A stretch of 64,000 bases of DNA, taken from assembly GCA_034769895.1 (NCBI GenBank), contig CM068368.1, positions 689,455,877 to 689,519,876 of the forward strand. The letters are read 5' to 3'. This DNA is from Magicicada septendecula. Taxonomy: Eukaryota > Arthropoda > Insecta > Hemiptera > Cicadidae. Below the pieces are notes generated by a model. It was not told where the DNA came from, searched no databases, and worked only from the letters and a program-made list of their open reading frames with translations. A program made the position numbers and the translations under genes. Positions 1 to 12,055 of the stretch are shown here, piece after piece. Numbering within the stretch: position 1 is the first letter of the stretch; every line of letters starts with the position of its first letter.

Positions 1-1
1 T

Positions 2-310
2 ATTCCAGGACAACTACAACTTCGCAGAGAAGGGAATACTCATTTATTTCGGTGGGAGAAGCTCAACCAGTATCAGCAGTGCATAGCAGAGAAAATCGAG
101 GTTACGGCGGCCATACTTAATTTCCGAACGAGTACAGGACACTGCCTGCTTGAAGCCAGTGACGTGATTTTGACGAATGGTTCGATGTTACTTTTAATAA
201 TTGACAATTTACCTAATAATATTGTTTTTTCAGCCATAATGATTTATTTTAAAAATAGCTGTAAGAATTGTATCTTGTTCATTGCCCTCTCTGACCATTT
301 CGGCCGCTAA
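2..310 (+). other. Partial open frame at window edge, unassigned
   Basis: A frame open from the left edge reads about 102 codons and stops with TAA at 308-310. It includes a hydrophilic stretch with EKLNQYQQCIAEKIE and later a hydrophobic run with LLLIIDNLPNNIVFSAI. I do not recognise any domain. The pyrimidine-rich sequence ending in cag at about 232 could be a splice acceptor, so this may be exon debris or a chance open frame. There is no start codon in the visible part. Confidence that it is coding is low. Confidence 0.2.
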
Positions 311-1151
311 AAGAATCCTAATTAATTAATCTTGTAAAAATATATTTTGTCAATCTTGTTCGCTACCGACTTGAGCAAATGTTAGCCAATGCCTGGTTCA
401 CGCGCAGCCAGAATGGCGCATAATTTTAAATGTCAATAAATGAACATAATTATTCAGTTACAAGAGTTTGTATTTATTTGTATAGTGAATGTTAGCTAAT
501 CTTTCTTCTAAAAAAATAATTTACAGTGATGAAATAAATATTTGAGAGGAAGAAGAAGAGCAAAGTCAGCAGAGAGAATCAACAGATCTAACTACACAAT
601 TAAATTATTAATAGAAACAAATAGTTTCGAACCACAAATTCATACCTATTTAATTGTAAGTATATAAAACACATACAATTAATTAATTATTTATTAATTA
701 ATTGAATTAATTAATTAAACAAAAAAAATATAAGTAAAATTTCATAACTTACAAAAATTTTTTATTATCAACAAATCACACTTTATTATAATACATTATT
801 TATATTTAATTTATTCTTTGTAATTGGGAATAAATACCAATTGGTGAATCCAAAGTGGAGCTGTATCATCGGCGAGTTCACCACCGAGATTCAGACAACA
901 TTTATTAGCATCACAATTTCTATCTTTATATCTTTATTGTATTATTAATTATATAAGGTAATAAATTATATTACAAATTGGCGCTCACAACAGTGGGGCA
1001 TCATCATCACCTTCTATTTGCACGTTTTATTACCAATTGGCGAGATCACTAGCGGGATTTCAGTTATTATAAAATCAATCTACTAAATTTATTATTTATA
1101 TTTGTAATAAATTATATTACAATTTACAAATTACTTTATTCTATATTCTTA

Positions 1152-1184
<33 letters not shown>

Positions 1185-1590
1185 ATAAAAAATAAATACT
1201 TTTTAACAAAAATATACTTTTATTTTAATTATTTTATTGTATTTAATATTACTTCAGAAACATAAATATAATTAAAGTAAAAATAAATAGTTGTATAACT
1301 AATAGATGTAATAAATTAATTAAAAAGTATATTTTTGTGAAAAGGAATGTCTTAATTATTCAACAATGATATATAACTCTCTCTCTTCCCCCTCCCCCTC
1401 CTGGGGGGGGGGTTGAATATGTGAGTGATAGTTTAATCTTGTTTTTAACAAATTCCAGTTACATTGCAATCTGATAGGTTAGAGTCTGTACTTAAAATGG
1501 ACAATTTTTTTGTTAAGTGACCAAAATACCAGGTAAAGTGGTAAGTAAACAGCCATTCCATTCTCCTCAGCCTACACATAGATATATATT
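311..1590. other. AT-rich sequence without a gene; PBS-like motifs and microsatellite
   Basis: No gene is visible. Three related short motifs occur, each starting ttgg: ttggtgaatcc near 841, ttggcgctcacaac near 978 and ttggcgagatcac near 1036. The second resembles a Gypsy primer-binding site directly after an AT-rich LTR-like end, so this may be the remains of an LTR and leader. A (TTA)n microsatellite lies at about 1153-1182 and a C-rich/G-rich tract near 1385-1412. Confidence 0.3.
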
Positions 1591-2065
1591 ATTGTCTGTC
1601 TTCTTTTTTTTTTACAGTGTGGAACAGTACATCCTGTTACAGTATACTGGATTTAGTACTGGGTTGAGGCACAGATACTTCTTAAATAATACGTCTACTC
1701 TACATGAGTGTTGTGGTTGGTTTCCAGTTAATTTTCACTATGTTTCACATTGGTACGCTGATCACACCAGCAGTAAATAAATGAAATTATTCTTCTGAGC
1801 AGCAGTCTGATCCTCTCAAAGCATGTGTCCTGATGAACTGACTTATACACGTGGCAAGCTCTCTTACTGCAACACCAAAGTTGTCAATTTCCAAGATGCA
1901 ACACTGTGTCATGCCCATTCCATTAATGCAATGGCGACGATTATCAAGCAATCCTTTTTCTTCAAGAAAAGAAACTGCATCCTCTTCTGTGCGAACAACA
2001 TTCATCAGTTCATCATATCTAATCATTCTGCATAATTAATGTAAATCTTACAACAAAGAACACCG
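1590..2065 (-). pseudogene. Merlin-family (IS1016/ISXO2-like) transposase, 5' fragment
   Basis: Read on the minus strand, the frame at 2026-1787 begins MIRYDELMNVV and continues with EEDAVSFLEEKGLL, then RRHCINGMGMTQC. It looks like the N-terminal part of an ISXO2/Merlin-type transposase, which in this family precedes the DDE catalytic domain. The DNA from about 1700 to 2065 aligns by eye with the other minus-strand copy at 6880-7230, including the flanking words ctaatcatt, aataatta and caaagaacac. The copy ends before the catalytic domain, so it is a truncated relic. Minus strand is chosen because only that strand gives the protein. Confidence 0.55.
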
Positions 2066-2221
2066 ATTAAAAATGGAGCACGTTACATACAGTGAGAAAT
2101 GGCGCAAATTTTTTGAAGAAGCTTTTTGTAATGGTATGTTTCATTAGATTGGGGTTTTTGTATTAGAAATGGAAAGCTTTCTGATAAAATGATGAGAAGT
2201 GTAAACAAAAAGTAGCTTATA

Positions 2222-5200
2222 TTGTTACAACACAAATAAGCCACCCCAATACCAGGAATGAAAAAGATGATACTAAAAATAAATATACTTCATATAAAAT
2301 AAAATATTAAATATAAATAAAATGTAAAGACAATGACACGACAAATGACGACATGACCTAACCCAAGTGATTGACCAAACAAACAGGAAAACAAAGAAGA
2401 AGGGAAAAAACCGAAACCAAATAAGAAAAAAGACAATTGAAGGAAGTGAATGAATTCATACAACCAAATAAAATAAAACCAAACGAGAAGGGGAGAACCA
2501 AACTAAAATGAAGCCAATGGAAATCGAAGGAGAAGAAGAAGAAAAAGGAAAATGAAACTAATTAAATGTAAAGGAAATGAAGTGAAACCAAGGGATAAGA
2601 AACAAACCAATAATATAAAATATTTAAGGGAGAAATGGTACACCCAAGTATAATATTGAGAATAAAACCAATGATTATCCAATACCGGAAATAAATATTA
2701 TTATCAATTAAATAATCAATGTAATTGTTTTAACCAAAACCCAGTAAAGTAATATTATAAAAAGAAAAGTACACTAACCCAAGAATTAGAGTTAGATGTA
2801 GTAAAAATCTATAGAAAAATAACATTAGTAATACTGTGTATAATATTTGTAAAGAAAGAAATAGTGAGGAAGTGACAAAGAGAAATAATTATAGGGATTA
2901 CCCACTAAGAAACACTTAATGTAAACAGTTAAAAAGTGCAATAGTGAAAGTGTGAAACACCAAAATGGTTAGAAACCATATTTATGATAATAAAACGCTC
3001 AATAATCAATAATAAACAATAATTGATTAATAGTGAATCCAATAATAATTAAGAATAAGGTTTTAATGATAGCATTAGATGTAAACACTTCATAATGTGG
3101 AATAAACACTGAAGAGTGATGAGGAAACACTATGTGATTAAAAGTGAAACAAATTAGCAATTAAAAATATAAGGTTTGAATAATAATATTAAATGTAAAC
3201 AATTAGTAATATGAAATGAACACTGGAAAGTGATAATAACGTTGTTAATTAAGAGAATTAAGATTAATTGTAAACGATTGTAAAAAAGGGAAGAATCCCA
3301 TGAAAAGATAAACAGCTAGTGTTAACATGGATTGAGAGTAGAGTTTAATTAGGGAATAAGAAATTAATAAGGTAATAAATAAACACCCCAGATTGTAAGG
3401 GAAAACGAATTATTCAAAAGATGATGTTAGTTAACACCCAAAAAACAGTAATTAATGAAATGAGTTGTAAACAAACTTTACTTAATAATTGTTAAATAAT
3501 TGTGAAATTATATTTATGAATAGGGTATGACTGAAGAATTTGTACAGAGCATATGCCTATATGTTATGTTTTAATTCAGGAAGAATAGGGAGTGGTAGCC
3601 ATCTTATTAACAAAGGCAAAATAGATAATTAAGAAGTTAAGACAATACAAATATAATTACACTAGAAAATCAGTAAATGTAGAAAATGACAGAACCATAC
3701 AAATGGGATAATAACAAAACAAAACACATTAGAATAAAATGAGACATCATTTGTATAAATTCAGTAAATATAGTCAATGGCTACTAGTGCATCTGAAATG
3801 CCTAACTGTCAAAACCAATAATTACAAATTGTATAAAATCCACAAGGAAATTAACAAATCTAAGGCAAGTAACTAGCCAAGAATAATGTGTAAATCATTT
3901 TAAAAGAAAAATGTTACAATAAGAACTCAAATTAAAAGAAATATGTAATTAACAAATGTTAACATAATTGTACAAAAGTTAATATCTAATAGAACACAAC
4001 CTTATGAGGTATCATTTTAATCTTTGAAAGGAAATACATACAATAGTGATAATATTTAATACTCAGGAAGGAAGATAGAAGAATAAAATCAATCAGAAAA
4101 TATACAGTAATTTTGAATAAAAATTCAAATATGATAACAATGGCAATAAACCATGCCTTAGCCAATCAAAGGGTTTAGGTTACCATAGAAACGAGCCGTT
4201 GGTTACTAATTTTCCGTTAATTTTCAGTACTCGTATAATGACGCTTGTGTAGTAGGGACGCAAGATTTTGTATGACACGAATGTTACTTTAAAATGTTAA
4301 AAAAAAAAAACTAGTCAAAATCCAAAAACATGTACCAGTGAGAAGGAGATGAAGAGGAATAACATTTAACTGATGTCCAGGAACAATATAAACGAAAATT
4401 AGAAGCAGAAATTCCCAAGACTAATATGAAAAGGACGCCAGAAGCCTAACTCACTCAAAATTGATGAATTTTCCATTTCCAAAGAACAACGATCTATCAC
4501 AAACCTTCTGAACTGATAAGTATCCTTTAAATACCCTAATCTCAGGAATAAAAGCACTTTAAATATTTCTCGTATCTATACAAACTCTCACTATGAATTA
4601 AAAATAATTTTCTTTCAAGGATTAAACAAAACAAACTAATGTAGAAAAACTTGTTAACTGAAAAATAACCTCGCACTAGATTGCGAACTTTTGTAACATC
4701 TATTACTACACTACAGAACAAATTGTAGCCACACTTTATATTATTTAAGTACGGATAATGTACGGTAGTGTACTTTTTTATTGTAACCATATTTAATGTT
4801 TTCTTTATAATCTAAAGGACTCCAGATTTTGGATGAGTTGACGTATAAAGTACAAACAGTAGCCATGACGGCATCAGAATCGCTCGTTCAAAACCAATTT
4901 CGTCAATTTGAGATAAGGCGTTTCATGTTTAATGTCGGGGCAAATTTATTAAATACTAAATTATAATATTATTGTCACATTACTTAATTACCAAACAACC
5001 ATTAAAGAAACAGTACAGAGTGTAACCATTGTTTTATTTCATAGGAAATTGTATTATATATGTGTGTGTTAGCGAACTTACAGATTAGACAACTAGCGCT
5101 TTCGCTATCTGTGCAATATAGTAAGCTGTACAAAGGCGGGAACCGATTCGAATGCTCCGGCCGTCACCGCTGAAAACACCATACTAACACATTAATTCAT

Positions 5201-5226
5201 AAATTTAATTGTTTTCAACAAACAAT
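2222..5226 (+). repeat. Degraded long LTR of a Gypsy-type element (about 3 kb)
   Basis: The block begins TGTTACAACACAAA and ends with caacaaaca just before TGGCGCCACCCGGGATTC, the layout of a 5' LTR followed by a primer-binding site. Its interior shares words with the 3' LTR at 59312-64000: 'acccacta' followed by 'acactta', then 'aaaagtgcaa' and 'gtgaaa', followed by an AT-rich aataatcaata tract. It is AT-rich and has no credible open frame. The boundaries are inferred from the TG start and the PBS; no partner 3' LTR is visible in the window, so the element is either truncated or a solo remnant with leader. Confidence 0.45.
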
Positions 5227-5227
5227 T

Positions 5228-5245
5228 TGGCGCCACCCGGGATTC
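5228..5245 (+). other. Retroelement primer-binding site
   Basis: TGGCGCCACCCGGGATTC follows the LTR-like block immediately. A TGG start complementary to a tRNA CCA end, directly after an LTR, is the standard minus-strand primer site of Gypsy elements. The tRNA species was not determined. Confidence 0.5.
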
Positions 5246-5970
5246 ACAAACCCCTATGAAATTACAGGTAAGGTTTCCACTAGGTTGTACTGATAATTGT
5301 GACAACGCTACGGACTTCGTTAGCAGCAACCATTGATGTAACGACAAGGTGTGAGATGAACACACCACACTAATACATAAAAAACAATATACACGTCTTT
5401 ACACGGACACACCAGTCTTTTCAATGTTACAGATTGGCTTCCATCACGGGGCATAAACGAAGACGGACGTCTATAATTTCAACGTTACAATATACAGGGC
5501 ATTTCTAATGTATATAGCCTTGTATACTGTTCTGCATTTAATTAACCAAAATTTGGTGTACAAATTTTAAAATATTTTTAAAGTGTGTGTAATGATAGTA
5601 CATTGGGTTTGACATTTCTTTACAAACCCAATTGACTCTGTAGTGCTCTATTCTATGTCTTTTGACCTCACTGTAACAGTTTATTCTCCATTTCTTCCAG
5701 CAATTGTTCATGTAACCTGTCTTGTATGTTACTGTACTAATTTTTAAAATAAACCGTAGTGCATACTCCTTCTTTATCTAAAAAGTGGTAGATATATAAT
5801 ACTAACCTATTAAAACTCTGTATTTAATAATACTAACTTATTAAACGATGTACATCATTTAACCGGTGCGCTCGCTTTAAACATTTAAGTATTCATATTG
5901 TTTTAAGTTATTTGTTTCATATTGGATTTTAATTATTTGACAACTGTATCAAAGTTAAATGATACACGAT
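5246..5970. other. Leader remnant and unassigned sequence
   Basis: The first 200 bases after the primer-binding site look like a Gypsy leader (with a possible splice donor, acaggtaag, near 5266) but no gag follows. The rest, to about 5970, has no open frame I can assign. The hammerhead immediately downstream suggests that some of it is the 3' untranslated part of a Penelope-like element whose coding region has been lost. Confidence 0.3.
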
Positions 5971-5976
5971 TATTTT

Positions 5977-6018
5977 AAGTTCTGATGATGGGACAAGTGT
6001 CCCGAAACACGTCAACTT
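5977..6018 (+). ncRNA. Hammerhead ribozyme, minimal type I, Penelope-like
   Basis: All conserved parts are present in order. Stem I is AAGTT (5977-5981) paired with AACTT (6014-6018). The core CTGATGA is at 5982-5988. Stem II is GGGAC (5990-5994) with GTCCC (5999-6003) around loop AAGT. GAAA is at 6004-6007. Stem III is two base pairs, A6007-T6012 and C6008-G6011, around a 2-nt loop. C6013 is the cleavage nucleotide. Such very short stem III hammerheads are known from Penelope-like retroelements, where they are thought to act as tandem dimers. No GIY-YIG or RT coding sequence is left beside it. Confidence 0.75.
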
Positions 6019-6289
6019 TATAGTGAAGACGTTGTTTCTAAAAGCCGCAGATGGTAAGTTGCAATATATTTGATTTAACAACACGTGACTTGGTACTAAA
6101 AATTTGGGATTTATTCCTTTTAAACAAAGTTGAATATTGTGTTTTTACAGAAACACCAGCTAGCCACAGGTAGTCGTGAGTGGTAAGGAGGTGACTCTAC
6201 ACGCTTCTACATTAATACAGCGAGTTCAGTGTCTGTGAATTCCCAGATTGTTCCAGTAACTACATAATTATTCTCAATGCATCGCCTGG

Positions 6290-7225
6290 AAAGATATTAT
6301 GGACCTCTGCGGGGTGTGTATGAAGGGGGCGTATATTTTTTAATATCATCCAGCATTTTCTCAAACAATTCGTGGTTTGAATTTCTTGTTCTCCACATGA
6401 ACTCACATAAATAAGAATCTAAGAGTTCCCTTCTCGTACCACATTCAATCTTGTTTCGGCATTTACAGGACCGCCAGAGGCTTTCTATGCCTTGTGTATA
6501 CACTCTCATTTGAGGATCCACAAAGTTATACAAAGTTATAATGATGGTTTACAGTCAAATGACTGTACTGTTGTGGCAAATTAACAATTTGCCGGTATGA
6601 AACACCACTCATCTGATATTATAGTGGACCCTGGTTCAATATTTGCCTCTATGAGAGGGAGGAGGGTAGCTGCTGACCAATCTTCGATACAACACAAGAA
6701 GCATTCCTTGGTTTCCCGGCAGTATCCACCAAATACCCACTGTTTTGATAACACCCAGCCAACATTATTTTTTATCTTGGCAAAGACACTCGTCAATTTC
6801 AACTGTTAAATTCGGTCCTCCAATTTTCCGTGGGTTGCTCATGATGTCTAAGGCACAGGTATATCTTAAGTAAGCTGTCCACTCTGTGTGTGTGTGTGTG
6901 TTGGTGCCAATTTCCAGTTGATTTTTACTGTTTTCCACACTGCTACGCCCTTTACACCAGAAATAAATAAATTTTATTATTTTTTTCAGCGGTAATTTGG
7001 ACCCCTCTAAAAATGTGCCCTTGCAAAGTACCTTATACTCACGGCAAGTCTTCTTATTGCAACACCAACGCTGTTGCTGCCCAAGGCTCAACACCATATC
7101 ATGTCCGTTAACAATGAGGATTGTGAACCAAACCTTTTTCTTGAAGAAAAGAATCTGCAGTATCCTCTTCTATACCAATAACACTCTAACCATCATAGCT
7201 AATCATTATGAATAATTATTAATAT
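6290..7225 (-). pseudogene. Merlin-family (IS1016/ISXO2-like) transposase, decayed but nearly full length
   Basis: The minus strand carries most of a DDE transposase in three frames. From 7097 to 6765 it reads a cysteine/lysine-rich N-terminal region and then IGGPNLTVEIDE, which holds the first catalytic Asp. After a frameshift near 6770, the next frame reads NNVGWVLSKQWVFGGYCRET, then EDWSAATLLPLIEANIEPGS and TIISDEW (second Asp). The frame at 6533-6297 reads YNFVDPQMRVYTQGIESLWR, with the catalytic Glu in GIESLW. This order is that of ISXO2/Merlin transposases. Several stops and frameshifts make it inactive. Terminal repeats and a target duplication were not found. It is related to the fragment at 1590-2065. 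Confidence 0.85.
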
Positions 7226-7495
7226 AAAACTTGCAGCAAGAACACTGATTAAAACTTGTAACGAAAATTAACAAGCCTGTAACAACACCAATTAGAGATA
7301 ATATAATAATATGAATTAGCGAATTCATAAGTGTGTTTTATTTTGGTTTCCACTGTACTATGTGACGATCGGTGAGACCGCCTTAACAATTTACTGAAAC
7401 ATATTTTACATATACACTAATGTAAACTATAAAACATTATTGTTATCTGATTTCAAGCTTGCAGAAGTCGATCCAAATAAATGATGTCTGAATGT
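7226..7495. other. Intervening sequence, nothing seen
   Basis: AT-rich sequence between the Merlin relic and the target duplication of the next element. No open frame or repeat is recognisable. Confidence 0.4.
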
Positions 7496-7503
7496 ATGTA
7501 CAC
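7496..7503. repeat. Target-site duplication ATGTACAC, left copy
   Basis: ATGTACAC occurs here directly before TAGGGTTGAATG and again at 12295-12302 directly after CATTCCACTCTA. The two inner sequences are inverted copies of each other, so these are the 8-bp duplicated target of one insertion. Confidence 0.8.
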
Positions 7504-8169
7504 TAGGGTTGAATGAAAAAATAGTTTTATTAATTTCGATATGTAATAGTGATAAAAAGTTGTCTATTGCCTTTGTTAAGACAGTGTTAAAGTATGCTCA
7601 CAAATATAATATATTTAGAGGTGCCGCAAAAGAGTTGAAAAAATGTATTTTTAAGTAGATTATACGAATTTTGACAAATTTGGTATAGTAAAAAAAAATT
7701 ATTTTAAATACCAAATGCCTGTTTTAAAGGTTGAAATTATACACATAAACTACTCTGTAGTAGATAATTACAGTATTATACTGCAAAACTTTAATATTTA
7801 TGCTACTAAATCTTGCATCTTTTAAAATATTTTTTTTAATTTTAACAATATTTTGCAATAGTAAGGATTAACCTTACTTTTTAATTAAAAACATAGGAAA
7901 ACATTCTATAGTTCTGTAAACCAATAGCCAGAAGCAGAACAGTAGGTGGATTGAAGTGACCTTGAGCTAGGTATATTGTTGGCTGGTGTATGGTGGGGGG
8001 ACGGGGGAGAGAAGCCTGTTGCAACTTGTCTCTGTCAGTCAGTCCAGACCAAGCGTTTGAGTAGCAAGTGTTTTTATGCTGTTGTTTACTGGTTTTGTTT
8101 TGTATTATGAATGTGTTAGCTTGAATATCAGTATAATAGTTTATTAGTTAATACTTGGTTATTAGTGCG

Positions 8170-10472
8170 ATGGCAGTGTCAAAACCAGTTCAGACTAGAC
8201 AAAAGTTAGAATGTCCAATTTTTGGACACCCTAAACAATTAAGTGAGTTAAGTTTGCCAACTTATTATGACATTATGAAATATTACCTTTATATTCGACA
8301 TGAGCTGAAACCAGACACAACATCAAAAGAACCAACGATGAGTGAGATATTAGATATTCTTATTAAGAAAGTTGAAACTATTTGGTCGAAAGCATCAATT
8401 CCTGTAGTGTCTCGCACTCGCATGTTGCAAATGGGAAAAACCTATCATGATAAATACAGAAATATTTTAAGATCAAAAGGTAGAAAAGGTGCATAAAAAT
8501 ATGATTCAATTGTTGCATCGTTTTTAAATGAAAGCAAACGTCTTGTTGATGTGGCAGCTTGTAAGTGCAAAGAATTTTCTGAATGTAAGTGCGAAAAAGA
8601 AAAAAAAGTACCTAAACTTGAACAAGATTTTTTACTTGACCAGAGAACATTGAGAAAAATGAGTATAAGTAGTGTTGATAAAGTTGTTTCAAAGGTTTTA
8701 ACACAAAGAGAAGAGAGGAAGCAGAAGGTAATACAGCAACAGCAACAGTTAAAGTACAATCAACAATTAGTAGTTAAGGCTACTAGCGAAGCTGTAAATG
8801 TTGTCATTCAATCAGATCCTGAGCAAAGTTCTGATGAAGACTTAACAATCTTAACATACAATCCTGAAAAGCCCTCCACTTCTTTTTTGGCTTCAACCAC
8901 AAGCGAACAAATGCGAGTAGAACTGCCAACAGTAGCTTCTATCTGTGACAGAACTGGGGTTTCAGACAGAGTTGCTGCGGCTATCGCAAGTGCTGTTCTT
9001 AAAGATGTTGGAATGATTACAGAGGAGAATAAAAGTAAGGTAATTGATAGGATGAAAATTCGAAGAGCGAGGGCCAAGAATCGAACAAAAGCGATAGTAA
9101 GCAGCTTTAACCAAGTTGGAGAAAATAAGGGGTTATTTTTTGATGGAAGAAAAGATAAAACAATTGTGCAAGAAAAAAAGGGAACAAATTTACAAAAAGA
9201 CTGTCGTCGAAGAACATATTTCATTAGTAGAAGAGCCTGGTTCATCCTTTCTAGGGCACGTAACTCCTGCTTTTGGAACAGGCAAAGCTATAAAAGATAG
9301 CATAACAGCGTATTTTAATGGTAACAATCATTTGAACATATCCAATATAACTGCTATTGGATGTGATGGAACAGCCACAAACACTGGAGTTAATAATGGT
9401 GTACTTGCTTTAATGGAAAAAGATCTAAATATGCCACTGCAGTGGCTGATTTGTTTGTTCCATGGCAATGAGTTGCCATTGCGCCACCTGTTTTGTGCAT
9501 TAGACGGAAAAACAAAAGACCCCAATGAATTTGGAGGGGTTTTAGGCAAACAACTTGAAAACTGTAACGAACTTCCAGTAGTTAAGTTCTCTCCTATACA
9601 ACACAACCTTCCTAATCTTGAAATAAAAGAAGATTTAAGCACAGACAAAAAAATATTTACTTGAAATGTGCACATCAATCTCAAGTGGTGTATGCTCTCC
9701 AGATCTGTCCTTAAAAAACCCAGGAAAGTTGTCTCATTCACGATGGCTTACGTTAGCAAGTCGCATCCTTCGGTTGTATGTTGGAACAGAGAATCCTTCA
9801 GATAACCTTAAAACCTTAACAGAGTATGTTGTGAAGGTGTATGCTCCCATCTGGTTTCATATTAAACTTAAACCATCATGTGTAAATGGTTCCAAACATT
9901 TTTGGAGACTGATAAAGTTTTCACGTTAACTTTGTGAGCAACATCTAAAAATAATTGACCCAGTTATTCAAAGAAATGGTTACTATGCTCACCCAGAAAA
10001 CGTGCTTCTCTGTATGTTATGTGATGAGAGAAAACACATAAGAGAGCTAGGTCTTCGCCGACTTCTGAAGGCAAGATTGGAACACAAAAATGGCGTAAGG
10101 AAGTCTGTGGTCCCCAAGCTCAACTTTCATGCTGAAGATTTCATTGATATGATTAAGTGGACGGATATAACAATCACAGAGCCCCCAATTGCAAAACACA
10201 TAACTGATGAGGACTTAAAAAAGTATATAAGTGAAGCAAGAGAACCTAGTTGCCAGATGCAATCTATAGATTTCTCTCATTTTCCCTGTCACACACAAGC
10301 GGTAGAAAGAGTTATAAAGCTTGTGACAGAGTCATCACTAAGTGTCTGTGGTCCTGAGGCAAGAGATGGCTTTGTTAAAGCAAAAATTGCTTCGCAAAAG
10401 ATGATGCCAAAATTTGAGACAAAAAACATTTTATCTAAGTCTCAAGAAAAGTTGAAAATCAAAGAAATGTGA
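8170..10472 (+). pseudogene. RNase H-fold transposase-like protein of unassigned family, broken
   Basis: The first ATG of the open frame is at 8170 and gives MAVSKPVQTRQKLECPIFGH. The product would be roughly 770 residues. It has a CKCKEFSECKCEKEKK cysteine cluster, a Gln-rich coiled stretch, and a core with ITAIGCDGTATNTG, LNMPLQWLICLFHGNELPLR and ALDGKTKDPNEFGG. The C-terminal half contains SHSRWLTLASRILRLYVGTE, DERKHIRELGLRRLLKAR and finally FPCHTQAVERVIKLVTE. CDGT(N) near a PLQW..C..H..ELPLRHL block and a late CHxQAVER motif look like an RNase H-fold DDE/DDD transposase. I recall similar multi-copy proteins in arthropods and cnidarians without a named domain. Breaks: in-frame TAA at 8494-8496 and 9927-9929, and frameshifts near 9175 and 9655. 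Terminal repeats and a target duplication around it support a transposase role. Confidence 0.65.
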
Positions 10473-11122
10473 AACTAATGAACTAATGGAATATTATTAT
10501 TATTGTTTAATGTTTACTTTGTTTCAATGACACTGGTTATTAAATATGTCATTACCTTTGTTCTTTTTTCTTCAATTATGGTGAGTTGGTAACTGTTCAT
10601 GTTGAATGTTTAAGTTTAATCCCTTTCTAAAACCTCTTTATAAAGCAAAACACCCGAAACAATTGGTAAGTTTATTATTATTATTATTATTATTAATCAG
10701 TTATTTTAAGTAGTTTTAGATACTATTATTTTAAAAACTGTGTTTAAACAACAATTTGAAAGTAAAAAAGTAATTATATTAGATCAATTCAAATTAGATT
10801 TTACGTTTTGATTTTTAGGTAAAAAGCCCATTTATTTAACTTTTGCGGAAAATCAAGGTATAAATTTAGAGCAACCAAACTTCATATCATTGTTGTTATA
10901 GTTAAGAAGCATCTATTGATTGGTATTAAAAACAATATTTGATAAAAAAAATGTAAAAATAAAGAAGAGAAAAAATTTATAATTTTATGTTAAATTTGGA
11001 TTTTTTCTTGGATTTCGTTGTCCATGACGTGTCCGTTACTTAACTAAATATCACTATAATATTGATGACTCGGAACACTAAGTTTTTTATAAGTAAAAAC
11101 ATAAAGTTTTTGGTAAAGAACC

Positions 11123-12016
11123 TTCACTGCCGAATACGAACACAACAATACCATAAACTTCTTAGACCTCTCAATCACAAAACTAGAACACAGGCACAAA
11201 TTCAGTATATACAGAAAACCAACTACAACTGACACACTAATACACAACACCTCCAATCACCCAATACAACACAAACTAGCTGCTTTTAGAACCATGATAC
11301 ATAGACTTAACAACATCCCCTTAGATGAAATAGACTACAAAGACGAACTAAACACGATAAAATATCTAGCAGAATCTAACCGTTATGACAGAACAATAGT
11401 CAATAAACTCCTACACAAAACACAAAACAAACAACAGACAAAGACAGAAAACAACAAATTCATAACACTAACATACATCAACAAACAAACAGAAAAAATT
11501 GCCGACAAATTCAAAAAAGCAGGATACAGAATCGCTTACAAAACTACTAACAAAACAGAACACACACTATCAAAACGCATGCCCAAAGCATAAAACAAAT
11601 TCGATCTACCCGGTGTATATAAACTAAATTGTTCAAATTGCAGTAAATTCTACATAGGCCAGACAGGACGTAGCTTCAAACAGAGATACATTGAACACAC
11701 AAAAGCACTCCACACCACTACAGAATCTACCTTCGCAAACCACCTCATTGAAGCAAACCACACATATAAAAACATCGACAATAACATGAACATACTACAC
11801 GTACACACAAAAGGCCGAAAACTAGACACTCTAGAACAATTAGAAACATACAAACACACAAAAACAAATAAAAACAACATCCTAAACGAACAGACACAAT
11901 TCAAATCGCACGCATTATTCGAACACATCTCACCACACACACACAGCTTCAATCTTTTGAAACACTATCTCGTCGCCAACAACAAGACGAGCAGCGCTAC
12001 TAACGACAGCCTCTGA
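11123..12016 (+). pseudogene. Penelope-like RT thumb/linker plus GIY-YIG endonuclease, partial
   Basis: The frame opens directly after the left inverted repeat with FTAEYEHNNTINFLDLSITK and YRKPTTTDTLIHNTS, the RT C-terminal region typical of PLEs. It continues with HKLAAFRTMIHRLNNIPL and then an in-frame TAA at 11591-11593. Beyond the stop, the same frame gives GVYKLNCSNCSKFYIGQTGR, the GIY-YIG nuclease core with Tyr residues and the catalytic Arg. ANHLIEANH and LDTLEQLETYKH follow, the latter holding the catalytic Glu. The natural stop is the TGA within the ribozyme-like sequence at 12014-12016. Only one nonsense change interrupts about 300 codons. The missing first half makes it non-functional. 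Confidence 0.8.
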
Positions 12017-12055
12017 TGAAGCCTTCTATAGGTGAAAGCCGGTTTAGGCTGTAAG
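12010..12055 (+). ncRNA. Degenerate hammerhead-like motif of a Penelope-like element
   Basis: CTGATGA is at 12013-12019, followed by a possible stem II (GCCT with AGGT around TCTAT) and GAAA at 12034-12037. A stem III GCC/GGC around GGTTTA follows, and then GTA before AGG, which can pair with the CCT in front of CTGATGA. Two extra bases (TG) lie between stem III and the cleavage triplet, so the fold is imperfect and probably inactive. Position, immediately after the GIY-YIG frame, matches the intact ribozyme at 55783-55824. Confidence 0.4.

Noticed and set aside
11650-11952. Cysteine/valine-rich minus-strand open frame of 100 codons
   Set aside because: It is exactly antisense to the GIY-YIG nuclease frame, which has recognisable motifs; it is a shadow frame.
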